Part shown: positions 19,115 through 29,278 of the stretch, one piece after another | Layout: each line of letters begins with the position of its first letter | Numbering within the stretch: the stretch's first letter is position 1 | From: Dokdonella sp. | GTDB lineage: Bacteria > Pseudomonadota > Gammaproteobacteria > Xanthomonadales > Rhodanobacteraceae | DNA: 64,000 nt | Assembly: GCA_016712865.1 (NCBI GenBank) | Contig: JADJQH010000001.1 | Span: forward strand, 186,001 to 250,000 | Reading direction: 5' to 3' | Notes under the pieces: generated by a model | The model's input: the letters and a program-made list of their open reading frames with translations, nothing else | What the model was told of the DNA's origin: nothing | The model's database searches: none | Position numbers and translations under genes: made by a program

Positions 19115-19373
19115 GGATCGAGAATGGAGAATAGGGAATTGGGAATCGATGAATTCGCAAGCGTGTTGCAGTCCTTGGCAAGAACCACGGTCTTGTCCGC
19201 GTTAGGGAAACTCTGAACGAGTATGGAACTCATTTGTCGCGAGCAAGCTCGCTCCCACAAAATCAAGCAATGGTGGGAGCGAGCTTGCTCGCGACAATAC
19301 TTGATCAGACCTTCCTTAGCTCTTACGGCTCCCGACTCCCCATTCCCGACTCCCGATTTGGAGAATTCACGTC
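19115..19373. repeat. sdhA-sdhB gap carrying a REP-type inverted element and short GGGAAT-like repeats
   Basis: The 259-bp gap breaks the tight sdh operon. At 19234-19297 two complementary arms (GTCGCGAGCAAGCTCGCTCC and its inverse) enclose ~14 bp. The region from 19236 to about 19313 is nearly identical, in inverted orientation, to 32172-32248. Outside it, the stretches at 19121-19148 (GAGAATGGAGAATAGGGAAT) and 19331-19358 (GACTCCCCATTCCCGACTCC) are mutually complementary, a second palindromic repeat common in Xanthomonadales. Confidence 0.85.
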
Positions 19374-20156
19374 ATGGCTGAATTTGCGTTACCGAAAAAC
19401 TCCAGGATCCAGCCAGGCAAGCGTTTCCCGGCCAAGCCTGGCGCGCAGAAGGTTCGCGAATTCCGCGTCTATCGCTGGAATCCGGATGACGGCGCCAATC
19501 CACGCATCGATACCTACGAGATTGATCTGGGCAGCTGCGGGCCGATGGTTCTCGATGCGCTGATCAAGATCAAGAACGAAATCGATCCCACGCTCACCTT
19601 CCGCCGTTCTTGCCGTGAAGGTATCTGTGGCTCCTGTGCAATGAACATCGATGGCACCAACACCCTGGCCTGTACCAAGGCCATCGACGATTGTTCCGGC
19701 GGTGGCGTGCCGATCTACCCGCTGCCGCACATGGCCGTGGTCAAGGACCTGGTGCCGGACCTCACCCATTTCTACGCGCAGTACGCATCGATCAAGCCGT
19801 GGCTGCGCACGCAAAGTGCGCCACCGGCCAAGGAACGCCTGCAATCCAAACAGGATCGCGCCCGACTCGATGGCCTGTACGAATGCATCCTGTGTGCCTG
19901 CTGCTCGACATCCTGCCCGAGTTACTGGTGGAACGGTGATCGTTACCTGGGCCCGGCCATCCTCTTGCAGGCATACCGCTGGATTGCCGACAGCCGCGAC
20001 GAAGACACCGGGGATCGCCTCGATCAACTGGAAGACCCATTCCGCCTGTACCGCTGCCACACCATCATGAATTGCGCACGCACCTGCCCGAAGGGACTCA
20101 ACCCGGCCAAGGCCATTGCCGAGATCAAGAAGCTCATGGTCGAGCGCCGCACGTGA
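19374..20156 (+). CDS. sdhB: Succinate dehydrogenase iron-sulfur subunit SdhB
   Basis: 260 residues. Cysteines for the [2Fe-2S] cluster are in [16 protein letters not shown] (Cys80, 85, 88), for [4Fe-4S] in [16 protein letters not shown], and for [3Fe-4S] in [17 protein letters not shown]. It carries electrons from SdhA to the membrane quinone site. Separated from sdhA by a repeat-containing gap but in the same orientation. Confidence 0.96.
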   Translation: MAEFALPKNSRIQPGKRFPAKPGAQKVREFRVYRWNPDDGANPRIDTYEIDLGSCGPMVLDALIKIKNEIDPTLTFRRSCREGICGSCAMNIDGTNTLACTKAIDDCSGGGVPIYPLPHMAVVKDLVPDLTHFYAQYASIKPWLRTQSAPPAKERLQSKQDRARLDGLYECILCACCSTSCPSYWWNGDRYLGPAILLQAYRWIADSRDEDTGDRLDQLEDPFRLYRCHTIMNCARTCPKGLNPAKAIAEIKKLMVERRT

Positions 20157-20169
20157 GCGGGTGTGTTTC

Positions 20170-20415
20170 ATGGATGCCGAACTGAAGGCCCTGCGCTGGC
20201 GTTGTCGACGAGGCACTCGCGAGCTGGATCAACTGCTCGGTTGGTGGCTTGAGGTGCGCTATCCGCACGCGCCTGCCGATTTGCGCACGGGATTCGGGGG
20301 ATTGCTGGATGCGCAGGATCCGGACTTGTGGGATTGGCTGCTCGGCCGCGGACAGCCGGATGATGCGAATCAGGCCAGGGTGATCCATGAAATCCGCACC
20401 CGCGATCGCGTTTGA
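20170..20415 (+). CDS. sdhE: FAD assembly factor SdhE
   Basis: 81 residues. RRGTRELD contains the RGxxE motif (Arg14-Gly15-Glu18) that SdhE/Sdh5 proteins use to contact SdhA and promote covalent flavinylation. Small helical protein, cytosolic. It starts 13 bp after sdhB and overlaps the ygfX-like gene, the same neighbourhood as in E. coli (ygfY-ygfX). Confidence 0.92.
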   Translation: MDAELKALRWRCRRGTRELDQLLGWWLEVRYPHAPADLRTGFGGLLDAQDPDLWDWLLGRGQPDDANQARVIHEIRTRDRV

Positions 20416-20839
20416 TTACCGGCCCTGCCGATACCTTGGCATCGGTGTAGTGCTGATGGTTGGTTTTGCCGTGCTGGCCATTGCTTCGAGCGGTCTGACC
20501 AGCGCGTGGAAGGGAATGCTTGCGGCTGTCGCCTTGCTGTACGCGGGGGTTTCGCTGCGTGTCTGGATGAACAGCAGCATCACTCGCATCGCACATGGTG
20601 AATCCGGTTGGCGACTGATCGATCAGCATGGGCATGAAGATCCCGCTGAGCTCCAGGGATTCCTGCGTCGCGGCGTGCTGCTGGTTCTGGAGTTCTCGAA
20701 TGCGGATGGGCGACGGCGCAGGTTCCTGCTTGCGCCGGGCAATTCGGAAGCCGAGTTGCGCAGGCGCGTGTTGCTGGTGCTGATGGCCCAGGCACCGAAG
20801 CAGGCCGCTGGCGTGCCGCTGCCGAATGTGGAAACCTGA
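20387..20839 (+). CDS. YgfX-family membrane protein
   Basis: 150 residues with two hydrophobic helices (GIGVVLMVGFAVLAIAS and GMLAAVALLYAGVSLRV) followed by a soluble beta-rich domain, the layout of YgfX (CptA). Overlap with sdhE by 29 bp and the synteny support the assignment. In E. coli YgfX was described as a toxin affecting cytoskeletal proteins with YgfY as antitoxin, but the SdhE role of YgfY makes that pairing debatable. Confidence 0.78.
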   Translation: MKSAPAIAFDYRPCRYLGIGVVLMVGFAVLAIASSGLTSAWKGMLAAVALLYAGVSLRVWMNSSITRIAHGESGWRLIDQHGHEDPAELQGFLRRGVLLVLEFSNADGRRRRFLLAPGNSEAELRRRVLLVLMAQAPKQAAGVPLPNVET

Positions 20840-20921
20840 CCGACCGACAGCGGCCACGCACGCCATTCCGGTGCGGCGCGTGCGATCATTCCGAACCTGT
20901 GCTCCCTGAATTGTTCCCGGC

Positions 20922-22163
20922 ATGTTCCGACCGCTCGAATTCTTCATTGGCCTGCGCTACACACGGGCCAAGCGTCGAAATCATTTCATCTCCTTCATTT
21001 CGCTGGTGTCCATTCTCGGCATTGCGGTCGGGGTGACGGCGCTGATCACCGTCATTTCGGTGATGAACGGCTTTGATCGCGAGCTGAAGGACCGCATCCT
21101 CGGCATGGTTGCCCACGCCACCGTGGAAGGCGTGGATGAGAGCGTGCGCGACTGGCCGCAGGCGCTTGCGCGTGCCGAGCGCAATCCGCATGTGCTTGGT
21201 GCGGCGCCCTATGTCGAACGCGAAGCCATGCTGCAGGGCCAGCGCGTGTCCGGCGCCATCGTGCGAGGCGTCTTGCCCGAATACGAGCCGCATGTTTCGG
21301 AAATCGACCGCAAGATGGTGGTCGGCAAGCTGGATGACCTCAGCGCCGGCAGCTTCAACATCATCCTCGGTCGCGAACTGGCCATGAAGCTTGGAGTCAG
21401 CGTGGGCGACCATGCCACCCTGATCACGCCGGAGGTGAGCACGTCGCCGATGGGCGTGCAGCCTCGTTTCAAGCGTTTCACCGTGAGCGGAATTTTCGAA
21501 GTCGGCATGCAGGAGTACGACGGTGCGCTCGCTGTCGTGCACATGAAGGATGCGCAGACCCTGTATCGGCTGGACGGTCCAAGCGGCATCCGCCTGCGCC
21601 TGGATGACATGTTTCGCGCGTGGTCGGTGGCACGCGAGCTTTCCGGACAACTCGGCCAGGCCTATCGGGTATCGGACTGGATGCAGGGCCACAGCAATTT
21701 CTTCAAGGCCATCGCCATGGAGAAGAAGGTGATGTTCCTGATCCTGTCCCTGATCGTCGCCGTGGCGGCCTTCAACCTGGTGTCCACCCTGGTCATGCTG
21801 GTGACCGACAAGCAGGCCGACATTGCCATCCTGCGCACCCTTGGCCAGAGCCCGCGCAGCATCATGGGCGTGTTCATGGTGCAGGGCGTGCTGGTCGGAA
21901 CGCTGGGCATTGCCCTCGGCGTGCTGTTCGGCGTGCTGCTCGCGGCAAACCTGCCGGAAATCGTGCGCTGGATCGAACAGGCCTTCGGTGTCTCGTTCCT
22001 CTCGGCCGATGTCTACTACATCAGCGAGGTGCCCTCGCAACTGGAGTGGAGCGATGTCAGCTGGATCACCCTGACGGCGTTCCTGTTCTGCATCATCGCC
22101 ACGCTTTACCCGGCCTGGCGGGCTGCGCGCATCGAACCGGCGGCGGCGCTGCGCTATGAGTGA
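20922..22163 (+). CDS. Lipoprotein-releasing ABC transporter permease (LolC/LolE family)
   Basis: 413 residues: N-terminal [20 protein letters not shown] followed by a first transmembrane helix ([20 protein letters not shown]), a large periplasmic MacB-like domain and three further helices ([40 protein letters not shown]; ending [20 protein letters not shown]). This is the LolC/E layout for moving lipoproteins from the inner membrane to LolA. Only one permease gene is present, so a LolF-like homodimer is possible. Confidence 0.92.
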   Translation: MFRPLEFFIGLRYTRAKRRNHFISFISLVSILGIAVGVTALITVISVMNGFDRELKDRILGMVAHATVEGVDESVRDWPQALARAERNPHVLGAAPYVEREAMLQGQRVSGAIVRGVLPEYEPHVSEIDRKMVVGKLDDLSAGSFNIILGRELAMKLGVSVGDHATLITPEVSTSPMGVQPRFKRFTVSGIFEVGMQEYDGALAVVHMKDAQTLYRLDGPSGIRLRLDDMFRAWSVARELSGQLGQAYRVSDWMQGHSNFFKAIAMEKKVMFLILSLIVAVAAFNLVSTLVMLVTDKQADIAILRTLGQSPRSIMGVFMVQGVLVGTLGIALGVLFGVLLAANLPEIVRWIEQAFGVSFLSADVYYISEVPSQLEWSDVSWITLTAFLFCIIATLYPAWRAARIEPAAALRYE

Positions 22164-22887
22164 GTCCGCCATGCAGTTGAAAACCACCGGGCCCGCAGGC
22201 ATCGTCTTGCGCGCCAGCAAGCTGGCCAAGGTTTATCAGGAAGGCTCCTTGCGCGCCGATGTGCTGCGTGAGGTGAGTTTCGAGGTGAAGCGCGGCGAGA
22301 CGGTTTCCATCGTTGGTGCCTCGGGTACCGGCAAGAGCACCCTGCTGCATATCCTGGGTGGCTTGGACACGGCCACGGCGGGCGAGGTCGAGGTGGATGG
22401 GCGCACCATGTCGCGGCTCTCGGATCGCGCGCGTGGCGAGCTGCGCAACCGCTCGCTCGGCTTCATCTACCAGTTCCACCATCTGCTGCCGGAATTCACC
22501 GCGCTGGAAAACGTGTGCATGCCGTTGTTGATCCGCGGCACCGCAATTGCCGAAGCCAGGCAACAGGCTGCGCAGCTGCTCGAGCGGGTCGGCCTGGCCG
22601 CGCGGCTCCAGCACAAGCCCGGCGAGATGAGCGGCGGCGAGCGCCAGCGTGCGGCGGTGGCACGCGCACTGGTGACGCGACCTGCCTGCGTGCTGGGTGA
22701 TGAGCCGACCGGCAATCTGGACGAGGCCAATGCGGCTCAGGTCTATGAACTGATGCTCGAACTCAATCGCGAAATCGGCACGGCGCTGGTGCTGGTCACC
22801 CACGACCGCGCCATGGCCTCACGCATGGACCGCATGTTTGAACTGCGTGCCGGCAAGCTGCACCAGCTGGATGCTTCCAGCGCCTGA
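22156..22887 (+). CDS. lolD: Lipoprotein-releasing system ATP-binding protein LolD
   Basis: 243 residues. Walker [10 protein letters not shown] (residues 54-62), Q-loop in [20 protein letters not shown] signature [15 protein letters not shown], Walker [13 protein letters not shown]. The [15 protein letters not shown] block is characteristic of LolD and related MacB-type ATPases. Its start overlaps the permease stop by 8 bp. Confidence 0.94.
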   Translation: MSESAMQLKTTGPAGIVLRASKLAKVYQEGSLRADVLREVSFEVKRGETVSIVGASGTGKSTLLHILGGLDTATAGEVEVDGRTMSRLSDRARGELRNRSLGFIYQFHHLLPEFTALENVCMPLLIRGTAIAEARQQAAQLLERVGLAARLQHKPGEMSGGERQRAAVARALVTRPACVLGDEPTGNLDEANAAQVYELMLELNREIGTALVLVTHDRAMASRMDRMFELRAGKLHQLDASSA

Positions 22888-22950
22888 CTTGCAAGCGGGA
22901 AGACAAGCGGCCACGATGCCGACATTGCGAATCCAGGAAGGATCAAACGC

Positions 22951-25302
22951 ATGGGGCAGGGAACGATCGGCACAGCGCAGGAGAATCGCGCAAGGCGGCG
23001 ATTCGGCTGGCCACAGGTAACCGTTACGCACGCACTGGCCATGCTCGGTGGCGGGCTGGTCGTGCATCTGCTGGATTCCCTTCCGCCCGCCTGGCTGGGC
23101 AGCGCGGCCATGCTGCTCGCCCTGCCATTGATCTGCCATCGACGCCGCACGCGCTTGCCTGGTTGGTTCCTGCTCGGCTTCGCCTTGACCCTGCTGCATG
23201 CGCAGGCCGCTCTGGATGCGCGCTTGCCGGCCGCGTGGCACGGCAAGGATTTCGACATCGTTGGCCGCATCCGCGGCTTGCCCGATGCAATGCCGGAAAG
23301 CACGCGCTTCGAGTTTGAAATCGAATCAGCGAGCCTGCAGGGGCGGGTGGTGGATCTGCGCGGACTCGCGCGCCTGAACTGGTACGAACGCGCGCCGACC
23401 CTGCAACCCTGCACGCGATGGCAACTGCGTGCACGGCTGCGTCCACCGCGCGGCCTCGTCAACCCGGGGGGCTACGACAGCGAGCGCGGCGCAATCCAGC
23501 ACGGCGTGGTGGCGGTGGGTTATGTCCGCGATGCGCGCGAGAGCCGGTTGATCGCCTCCGCCGGTGCGCTGTGCATCGACGGCTGGCGAAGCGCAATCAG
23601 CCATGCCATTGGGGGGCGAATCGGTCCGGGTACGGCCAGCAGTTTGTTGCGGGCGCTGGCGGTGGGTGACCAGCAGGCCATCAGCGAGGCCGACTGGCAG
23701 GTGCTGCGCGCAACCGGCATCGGTCACCTGATCGCCATTTCCGGGCTGCACGTGGGCATGCTGGCCGCGCTCGGTGCGCTCATCGCACGCAGGTTCTGGA
23801 AATGCTTTCCAAAGCTGACTTTGCGCGTGCCAGGGCCCATCTTGGAGGCGCCCATGGCGCTGGCCTTCGCACTCGCCTACGGATTGCTGGCTGGCATGGG
23901 TGTGCCCACGATACGCACGGTGCTGATGATCGCGGTGGTGCTGCTGGCCCGCCTGAGCCGGCGCGCGGTGAGCGTGAGCCACGGCCTTGCGCTGGCGGCA
24001 GTGAGCATCATGCTGTTCGATCCGTTGGCCGTGCTGGCGGCTGGATTCTGGTTGTCCTTTGCCGGTGTCGCCATCCTGCTCGCGCTGACGCAGCCAGCGG
24101 CCGCGCGACCTGCGACATGGCGCGAACTGCCGCGCCTGCAGCTGATCCTGAGCCTCGCCCTGTTGCCGCTCACGGTCTGGCTGTTCGGGCAGGGATCCCT
24201 GGTCGGCCCGTTGGCCAATCTGGTGGCCGTGCCCTTGGTGAGTTTCGTGGTGGTGCCGATCACCGTCTGCGCGAGCCTGCTGATCCTGCCGTTTCCGCTG
24301 ATCGGTGGGGTCCTGCTGGACTGGGCAAGCGTGTTGCTGATGGCGCTCTGGAAACTCATGCAAGCCATGGCGGCGCTGCCGGCGGCGCAGCATTACTTTG
24401 CCAAGGCACCGATCTGGGCCTTTGCCCTGGCCATGCTGGGAGTTGCCTGGGCCTTGCTTCCGCGAGGGGTGCCGGCGCGCGGACTGGGTCTGTGTCTTCT
24501 GCTGCCCTTGCTGGTGCCGCAACAGAGGCGGGCAGTTGACGGCGAATTTGGCGTGTGGATGTTCGATGTGGGGCAGGGCTTGTCGGTTCTCGTGAAAACT
24601 CGCGGGCACAACCTGTTGTATGACGCAGGACCGCGCTATCCCAGTGGTTACGACCTGGCCGAAACCGCCGTGATTCCGTCCCTGCATGCGCTCGGCGTCG
24701 ACCATCTGGACCGGCTGCTGATCAGCCACGGTGACGGCGATCATGCCGGCGGCACGGAAGCGGTGCATCGCGCATTTCCCGATGCGCCCATCGAAAGCGG
24801 CGAGCCCGAGCGCCTCGGCGTCCCGGCCACGGCGTGCAGAAGCGGTGCGCACTGGCAGTGGGATGGCGTTGATTTCCGCATCCTTGCAGCAGCCGAAGGC
24901 GCCAGTCGAGGCAATGATCGATCCTGCGTGCTTGCCGTTTCAGGGCGCTTCGGCAGCCTGTTGCTGACTGGAGACCTCACAACGCGCGCGGATCGCAGTC
25001 TCATCGAGCAGCTGCCGCCGCTTGCCCAGCCGCGGGTTCTGGGCGTCGCCCACCATGGCAGCCGCAACGCCACCTCGGAGGCGTTCCTCGATGCACTCAG
25101 GCCACGGCTGGGTCTGGTCTCGGCAGGATTCCGCAATCAGTTCGGTCATCCGCATCCGGAGCTGGTGGAGCGCTTCCGCGTTCGCGCGATCAAACTGGCC
25201 AACACCGCGGATCGCGGCTACCTGCATGTGGACTTGGGCGAGAATCCCGGGCTGCCAGAGGCTGGCCGTGAATTGCGTTCGGCCTGGTGGCGCGTTCGCT
25301 GA
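22951..25302 (+). CDS. comEC: ComEC/Rec2 DNA-uptake channel protein
   Basis: 783 residues in the canonical three-part layout: an N-terminal DUF4131/OB-like region with two helices, a Competence domain with many helices (GIGHLIAISGLHVGMLAALG is the signature), and a C-terminal metallo-beta-lactamase domain (MFDVGQGLSVLVKTR, then SHGDGDHAGGTEA). ComEC carries single-stranded DNA across the inner membrane during natural transformation. Presence suggests competence but no pilus genes lie in the window. Confidence 0.93.
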   Translation: MGQGTIGTAQENRARRRFGWPQVTVTHALAMLGGGLVVHLLDSLPPAWLGSAAMLLALPLICHRRRTRLPGWFLLGFALTLLHAQAALDARLPAAWHGKDFDIVGRIRGLPDAMPESTRFEFEIESASLQGRVVDLRGLARLNWYERAPTLQPCTRWQLRARLRPPRGLVNPGGYDSERGAIQHGVVAVGYVRDARESRLIASAGALCIDGWRSAISHAIGGRIGPGTASSLLRALAVGDQQAISEADWQVLRATGIGHLIAISGLHVGMLAALGALIARRFWKCFPKLTLRVPGPILEAPMALAFALAYGLLAGMGVPTIRTVLMIAVVLLARLSRRAVSVSHGLALAAVSIMLFDPLAVLAAGFWLSFAGVAILLALTQPAAARPATWRELPRLQLILSLALLPLTVWLFGQGSLVGPLANLVAVPLVSFVVVPITVCASLLILPFPLIGGVLLDWASVLLMALWKLMQAMAALPAAQHYFAKAPIWAFALAMLGVAWALLPRGVPARGLGLCLLLPLLVPQQRRAVDGEFGVWMFDVGQGLSVLVKTRGHNLLYDAGPRYPSGYDLAETAVIPSLHALGVDHLDRLLISHGDGDHAGGTEAVHRAFPDAPIESGEPERLGVPATACRSGAHWQWDGVDFRILAAAEGASRGNDRSCVLAVSGRFGSLLLTGDLTTRADRSLIEQLPPLAQPRVLGVAHHGSRNATSEAFLDALRPRLGLVSAGFRNQFGHPHPELVERFRVRAIKLANTADRGYLHVDLGENPGLPEAGRELRSAWWRVR

Positions 25303-25419
25303 AGCCATCGCGCCGGCGCAGGCGATCAGTCGCGCGCGGCTCGCTGCTATCATCGCCCGTCCGCCTTTCCCTGGCGGGGCGGAATTCATGCAACAAAATA
25401 CTTGAAGGAGTTTCTGCAA

Positions 25420-26052
25420 GTGCTTGAAATTCTAATGGCTGGTGGTCCAGCAATGATCCCCATCCTGATCTGCTCCGCGGTTGCGCTGGCGATCATCCTG
25501 GAGCGATTCTGGAGTTTGCGGCGCAAGGCAGTGATTCCGCCCGAGCTGGGCCAGCAGGTGCTCAGCTGGGCACGCACGCGCAAGCTGGATCCCAAGCATA
25601 TCGACGCCCTGCGCGAAACCTCGCCCTTGGGCGAATTGCTGGCGGCCGCCCTGATGGTGCGCAACCGTCCCCGAGAAGTCATCAAGGAACGCGTCGAGGA
25701 CACCGGTCGCCATGTGGTTCACCAGCTTGAGCGCTTCCTCAACACGCTGGGCACGATCGCCCTGATTTCCCCGCTGCTCGGCCTGCTTGGCACCGTATTC
25801 GGCATGATCAGCATGTTCTTTGCCGTCATGGTCAGCGGTGTCGGTGACCCGCTGAAGATGGCCGGCGGCATCGGCGAGGCCCTGGTGTGCACGGCCAGCG
25901 GCCTGTGCGTGGCGATTCCCGCGTATTTTTTCCACCGCTACTTCCGCGGCAAGGTGAATGAGCTGGTGATCGACATGGAAAAGCAGGTCATCGCCCTCAC
26001 CGATGAACTGAGTTTCGCGGCAGAGACACCGGCGCAGCGCGTGGCGGGTTGA
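25420..26052 (+). CDS. exbB: ExbB/TolQ-family proton channel protein
   Basis: 210 residues with three membrane helices (IPILICSAVALAIILERFW; LGTIALISPLLGLLGTVFGM; GIGEALVCTASGLCVAIPAY), the MotA/TolQ/ExbB pattern. A GAAGGAG ribosome binding site decides for the GTG at 25420; the upstream TTG at 25402 would overlap that site. It powers a TonB-type or Tol-type system with ExbD. In Xanthomonadales this pair commonly precedes msbA-lpxK as here. Confidence 0.9.
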   Translation: MLEILMAGGPAMIPILICSAVALAIILERFWSLRRKAVIPPELGQQVLSWARTRKLDPKHIDALRETSPLGELLAAALMVRNRPREVIKERVEDTGRHVVHQLERFLNTLGTIALISPLLGLLGTVFGMISMFFAVMVSGVGDPLKMAGGIGEALVCTASGLCVAIPAYFFHRYFRGKVNELVIDMEKQVIALTDELSFAAETPAQRVAG

Positions 26053-26055
26053 TCG

Positions 26056-26484
26056 ATGCGCATTGCCGGCAGACGCGAAGAGGATTTCGAGATCAACGTG
26101 ATCTCGCTGATCGATGTGATGCTGACCCTGCTCATGTTTTTCGTGATGACCACGACCTTCGTGCAGCATTCGAGCATGAAGGTCACCCTGCCGGAGGCAT
26201 CCAGCAGCGAGCAGTCGCGCGACGACCAGGCCCTGGTGCTGCTGGTCGATGCCGAGGGGCGCTTCTACATCGACAACAACGAAGTGCTCAATCCGGGCGT
26301 GGAAACCCTGAAGGATGCGATTGTCCGCGTTGCCGGTGACGACCGTGCGCGACCGGTGGTGCTGCGCGCCGATGCACGCACCCAGCACCAGGCCGTGATC
26401 ACGGCCATGGATGCGCTGGGCCAGTTGGGTTTCGACCGTTTGAGTCTTGCCACCATGCCCAGCAAGGCGCCTGAACAGCGGTGA
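26056..26484 (+). CDS. exbD: ExbD/TolR-family protein
   Basis: 142 residues: cytosolic N-terminus, one helix INVISLIDVMLTLLMFFVMT with the proton-carrying Asp, then a periplasmic domain ending in MDALGQLGFDRLSLAT. Follows exbB by 3 bp. The Asp in SLIDVMLTLL is the conserved functional residue of the family. Confidence 0.92.
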   Translation: MRIAGRREEDFEINVISLIDVMLTLLMFFVMTTTFVQHSSMKVTLPEASSSEQSRDDQALVLLVDAEGRFYIDNNEVLNPGVETLKDAIVRVAGDDRARPVVLRADARTQHQAVITAMDALGQLGFDRLSLATMPSKAPEQR

Positions 26485-28286
26485 AGACGGCAGCGGACAG
26501 CGCCCGTGCCAGACAACGCGTGGCGGACGTCGGCGCGCTGACCACCTATCGACGCTTGCTCGGCTATGCCGCACGGCATCCATGGTGGGCGCTGGCTGGC
26601 CTGTTCGGCATGGTTTTTGATGCCGCGGTCGCCGCCGTTTTCGTGCGCCTGATCCAGCCCATGCTGGATACGTTGTTCATCGAGCGCAATCCGCAAACCA
26701 TCTTCTGGATGCCGCTGGTCATCGTCGGCCTGTTCCTGATACGCGGAGTGGCAACGTTCCTTGCCGACTATGGACTGGCGCGGATCGGTCGCAACGTGGT
26801 CGAGACCCTGCGCGGCGAAGTCTTTGCGCGCTACCTGTTGTTGCCGACGCGGCACTATGACCACGAGCCCTCCGGGCAGATGATCTCGCGCCTGACCTAC
26901 ACCGTGGAACAGGTCGCACACGCGAGCACCAATGCCATCAAGGTGGTGGTGCTGGACAGCCTCACCGTGATCGGCATGATCGCGGTGATGCTGTATTTCA
27001 GCGCGCGCCTGACCCTTCTTCTGTTTGTCATGGCGCCGTTGATCGCCCTGGTGGCGTGGGCGGTCGGCCGGCGCTACCGGCGCATCAGCGGCAAGATCCA
27101 GCGTTCGGTTGGCTCGGTGACCGGTGTTGTCGATGAAGCCGTCAGCGGCCAGCGCGTGGTCAAGGTCTACCAGGGCCAGGCCGCCGAACGCGAACGCTTC
27201 AATGAAATCAACGAGGGCAACCGCCGGCTCAACCTCAAGATCGCCGCGACCAACGCCATGTCGACATCGGTTGTGCAGGTGGTTGCCGCCTGTGCCCTGG
27301 CGTTGGTGATTTTTTTCGCGACGCGCCCATCGATGATCACCACCATGTCGCCGGGTGCGTTCATGTCGCTGATCACCGCCATGCTCACCATGCTGCCCTC
27401 GCTCAAGCGACTCACCTCGGTGCAGGCCATGATGCAGCGCGGCGTGGCGGCGGCGGCCGACCTGTTCCACATCATCGACATGCCCGGTGAAATCGATACT
27501 GGCAGGCACGAAGCCGCGCGTTGCCGCGGCGAGCTCGAACTGCGCGAGGTCGTGCTGCGCTATCCGGGTCAGGCCAGGCCGGCCCTGGATGGCATCAGCC
27601 TGCACTGTGCACCCGGCACGGTCACCGCACTGGTTGGGCGCTCCGGCAGCGGGAAATCCTCGCTGGCCAGCCTGATACCGCGCTTCTACGAACCGGATTC
27701 CGGCAGCATCCTGCTCGATGGCGTGCCGCTGCACGAGTGGACGCTGCACAGCCTGCGCAGCCAGATTGCCTGGGTCGGGCAACAGCTCGTGCTGTTCAAC
27801 GACAGCATCGCCCACAACATCGCCTTTGGCGGATTGGCCGGCGCGACCGAGCAGCAGATCGAAGCGGCAGCCGATGCGGCCAACGCCATGGAGTTCATCC
27901 GCCAGTTGCCGGAGGGACTCGGCAGCCAAACCGGCGAGGGTGGCGCCTTGCTCTCGGGAGGCCAGCGCCAGCGCATCGCCATTGCGCGTGCCTTGCTCAA
28001 GAACGCGCCACTGCTGATTCTGGACGAGGCAACCAGCGCGCTGGATACCGAGTCCGAACGCCTGATCCAGGACGCATTGGGGCGCTTGTTGCAGAATCGT
28101 ACGGTGCTGGTCATCGCCCATCGCCTGTCCACCATCGAGCATGCCGATCAGATCGTGGTGATGGATGCGGGGCGCATCGTCGAACGCGGCACGCATCGGG
28201 AGTTGCTGGCACAGGATGGCCACTATGCGGCCTTGCATCGCGTCCAGTTCAGCGAGGACGTGGCGGCCAACCCGGCCAGCGCGTGA
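26481..28286 (+). CDS. msbA: Lipid A export ATP-binding/permease MsbA
   Basis: 601-residue half-transporter: six helices then an ATPase with Walker A GRSGSGKSS, signature LLSGGQRQRIAIARAL, Walker B LLILDEATSALD and H-loop IAHRLSTIEHAD. MsbA flips core-lipid A across the inner membrane. The GTG start overlaps exbD (GTGA), and the stop overlaps the lpxK start, so the four genes form one operon. Confidence 0.94.
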   Translation: MKTAADSARARQRVADVGALTTYRRLLGYAARHPWWALAGLFGMVFDAAVAAVFVRLIQPMLDTLFIERNPQTIFWMPLVIVGLFLIRGVATFLADYGLARIGRNVVETLRGEVFARYLLLPTRHYDHEPSGQMISRLTYTVEQVAHASTNAIKVVVLDSLTVIGMIAVMLYFSARLTLLLFVMAPLIALVAWAVGRRYRRISGKIQRSVGSVTGVVDEAVSGQRVVKVYQGQAAERERFNEINEGNRRLNLKIAATNAMSTSVVQVVAACALALVIFFATRPSMITTMSPGAFMSLITAMLTMLPSLKRLTSVQAMMQRGVAAAADLFHIIDMPGEIDTGRHEAARCRGELELREVVLRYPGQARPALDGISLHCAPGTVTALVGRSGSGKSSLASLIPRFYEPDSGSILLDGVPLHEWTLHSLRSQIAWVGQQLVLFNDSIAHNIAFGGLAGATEQQIEAAADAANAMEFIRQLPEGLGSQTGEGGALLSGGQRQRIAIARALLKNAPLLILDEATSALDTESERLIQDALGRLLQNRTVLVIAHRLSTIEHADQIVVMDAGRIVERGTHRELLAQDGHYAALHRVQFSEDVAANPASA

Positions 28287-29278
28287 ACAGGTTCTCGGTC
28301 GAGCGCATCTGGTATGGCGGACAGGCGCCACCGATGTGGATGCGCGCACTGGTTCCGCTCTACCGCCTGCTTGCGTGCTTGCGCGCATTGCCGTATCGAA
28401 TGGGCCTGTTGCGCGCGGTGCGCATTCCCGTACCGCTTGTGGTGGTCGGCAATGTCAGTGTCGGCGGCACGGGCAAGACGCCACTGGTACTGGCCCTGGT
28501 CGAATTCCTGCGCAAACGCGGATGGAATCCGGGCGTGGTCAGTCGCGGTCATGGCGGCAGTGAGCGCGGGCCTCGATTGCTCGACGAGACCGCCACCCCG
28601 CATCGGGTCGGCGATGAGCCCTGCCTGATGCATCGTCGCGGCGTACCGGTGGCGATCGGACGACGTCGTGACCATGCAGCGCTGTTGCTGCCTGCAATCG
28701 GCGTGGATGTGATCATTGCCGATGACGGATTGCAGAACCCGGCGCTCGCGCGTGATCTGGAAATCTGCGTGCTGGATGGCGCCAGGCGCCTCGGCAACGG
28801 CCACCTGCTTCCGGCCGGGCCCCTGCGTGAGTCACCCGAGCGCCTGGCTCGCGTGGATTTCGTGGTGTGCAACGGGCAGGGGGCGGGGCGCAACGAAATC
28901 GCCATGCAGCTGAGCGGCGATCATGCGGTGAGCCTCGAACAACCCTGCGATTTGCGACCGCTGTCGGCATTCCGCGGACATCCCGTGCATGCGCTCGCCG
29001 GCATCGGCAATCCGCAGCGCTTCTTCACCCACTTGCGACAGTCGGGGCTCGATGTCATCGAGCACGCGTTTCCCGATCACCATCCGTTGACGATGCAGGA
29101 CCTTGCGTTCGACGACCACCACGCCGTGCTGATGACGGAGAAGGACGCGGTCAAACTCGCCGGCGTCAAAGACGCGCGACTCTGGTTCGTGCCCGTGCAG
29201 GCGGAATTGCCGGTGGAGTTTCTTGATGAACTGGACACGCGCTTGCGCGAAATCCGCAATGCAAAGGCACGGTATTGA
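28283..29278 (+). CDS. lpxK: Tetraacyldisaccharide 4'-kinase LpxK
   Basis: 331 residues. GNVSVGGTGKTPL is the LpxK P-loop (residues 57-69), followed by SRGHGG and ADDGLQNPALARD, which carry catalytic and lipid-binding residues. It phosphorylates the lipid A precursor at the 4' position at the inner membrane. The GTG at 28283 overlaps the msbA stop (GTGA). Confidence 0.95.
   Translation: MNRFSVERIWYGGQAPPMWMRALVPLYRLLACLRALPYRMGLLRAVRIPVPLVVVGNVSVGGTGKTPLVLALVEFLRKRGWNPGVVSRGHGGSERGPRLLDETATPHRVGDEPCLMHRRGVPVAIGRRRDHAALLLPAIGVDVIIADDGLQNPALARDLEICVLDGARRLGNGHLLPAGPLRESPERLARVDFVVCNGQGAGRNEIAMQLSGDHAVSLEQPCDLRPLSAFRGHPVHALAGIGNPQRFFTHLRQSGLDVIEHAFPDHHPLTMQDLAFDDHHAVLMTEKDAVKLAGVKDARLWFVPVQAELPVEFLDELDTRLREIRNAKARY

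Noticed and set aside
26265-28388. 707-codon minus-strand open frame over msbA
   Set aside because: Antisense shadow of msbA and exbD with no recognisable domain.
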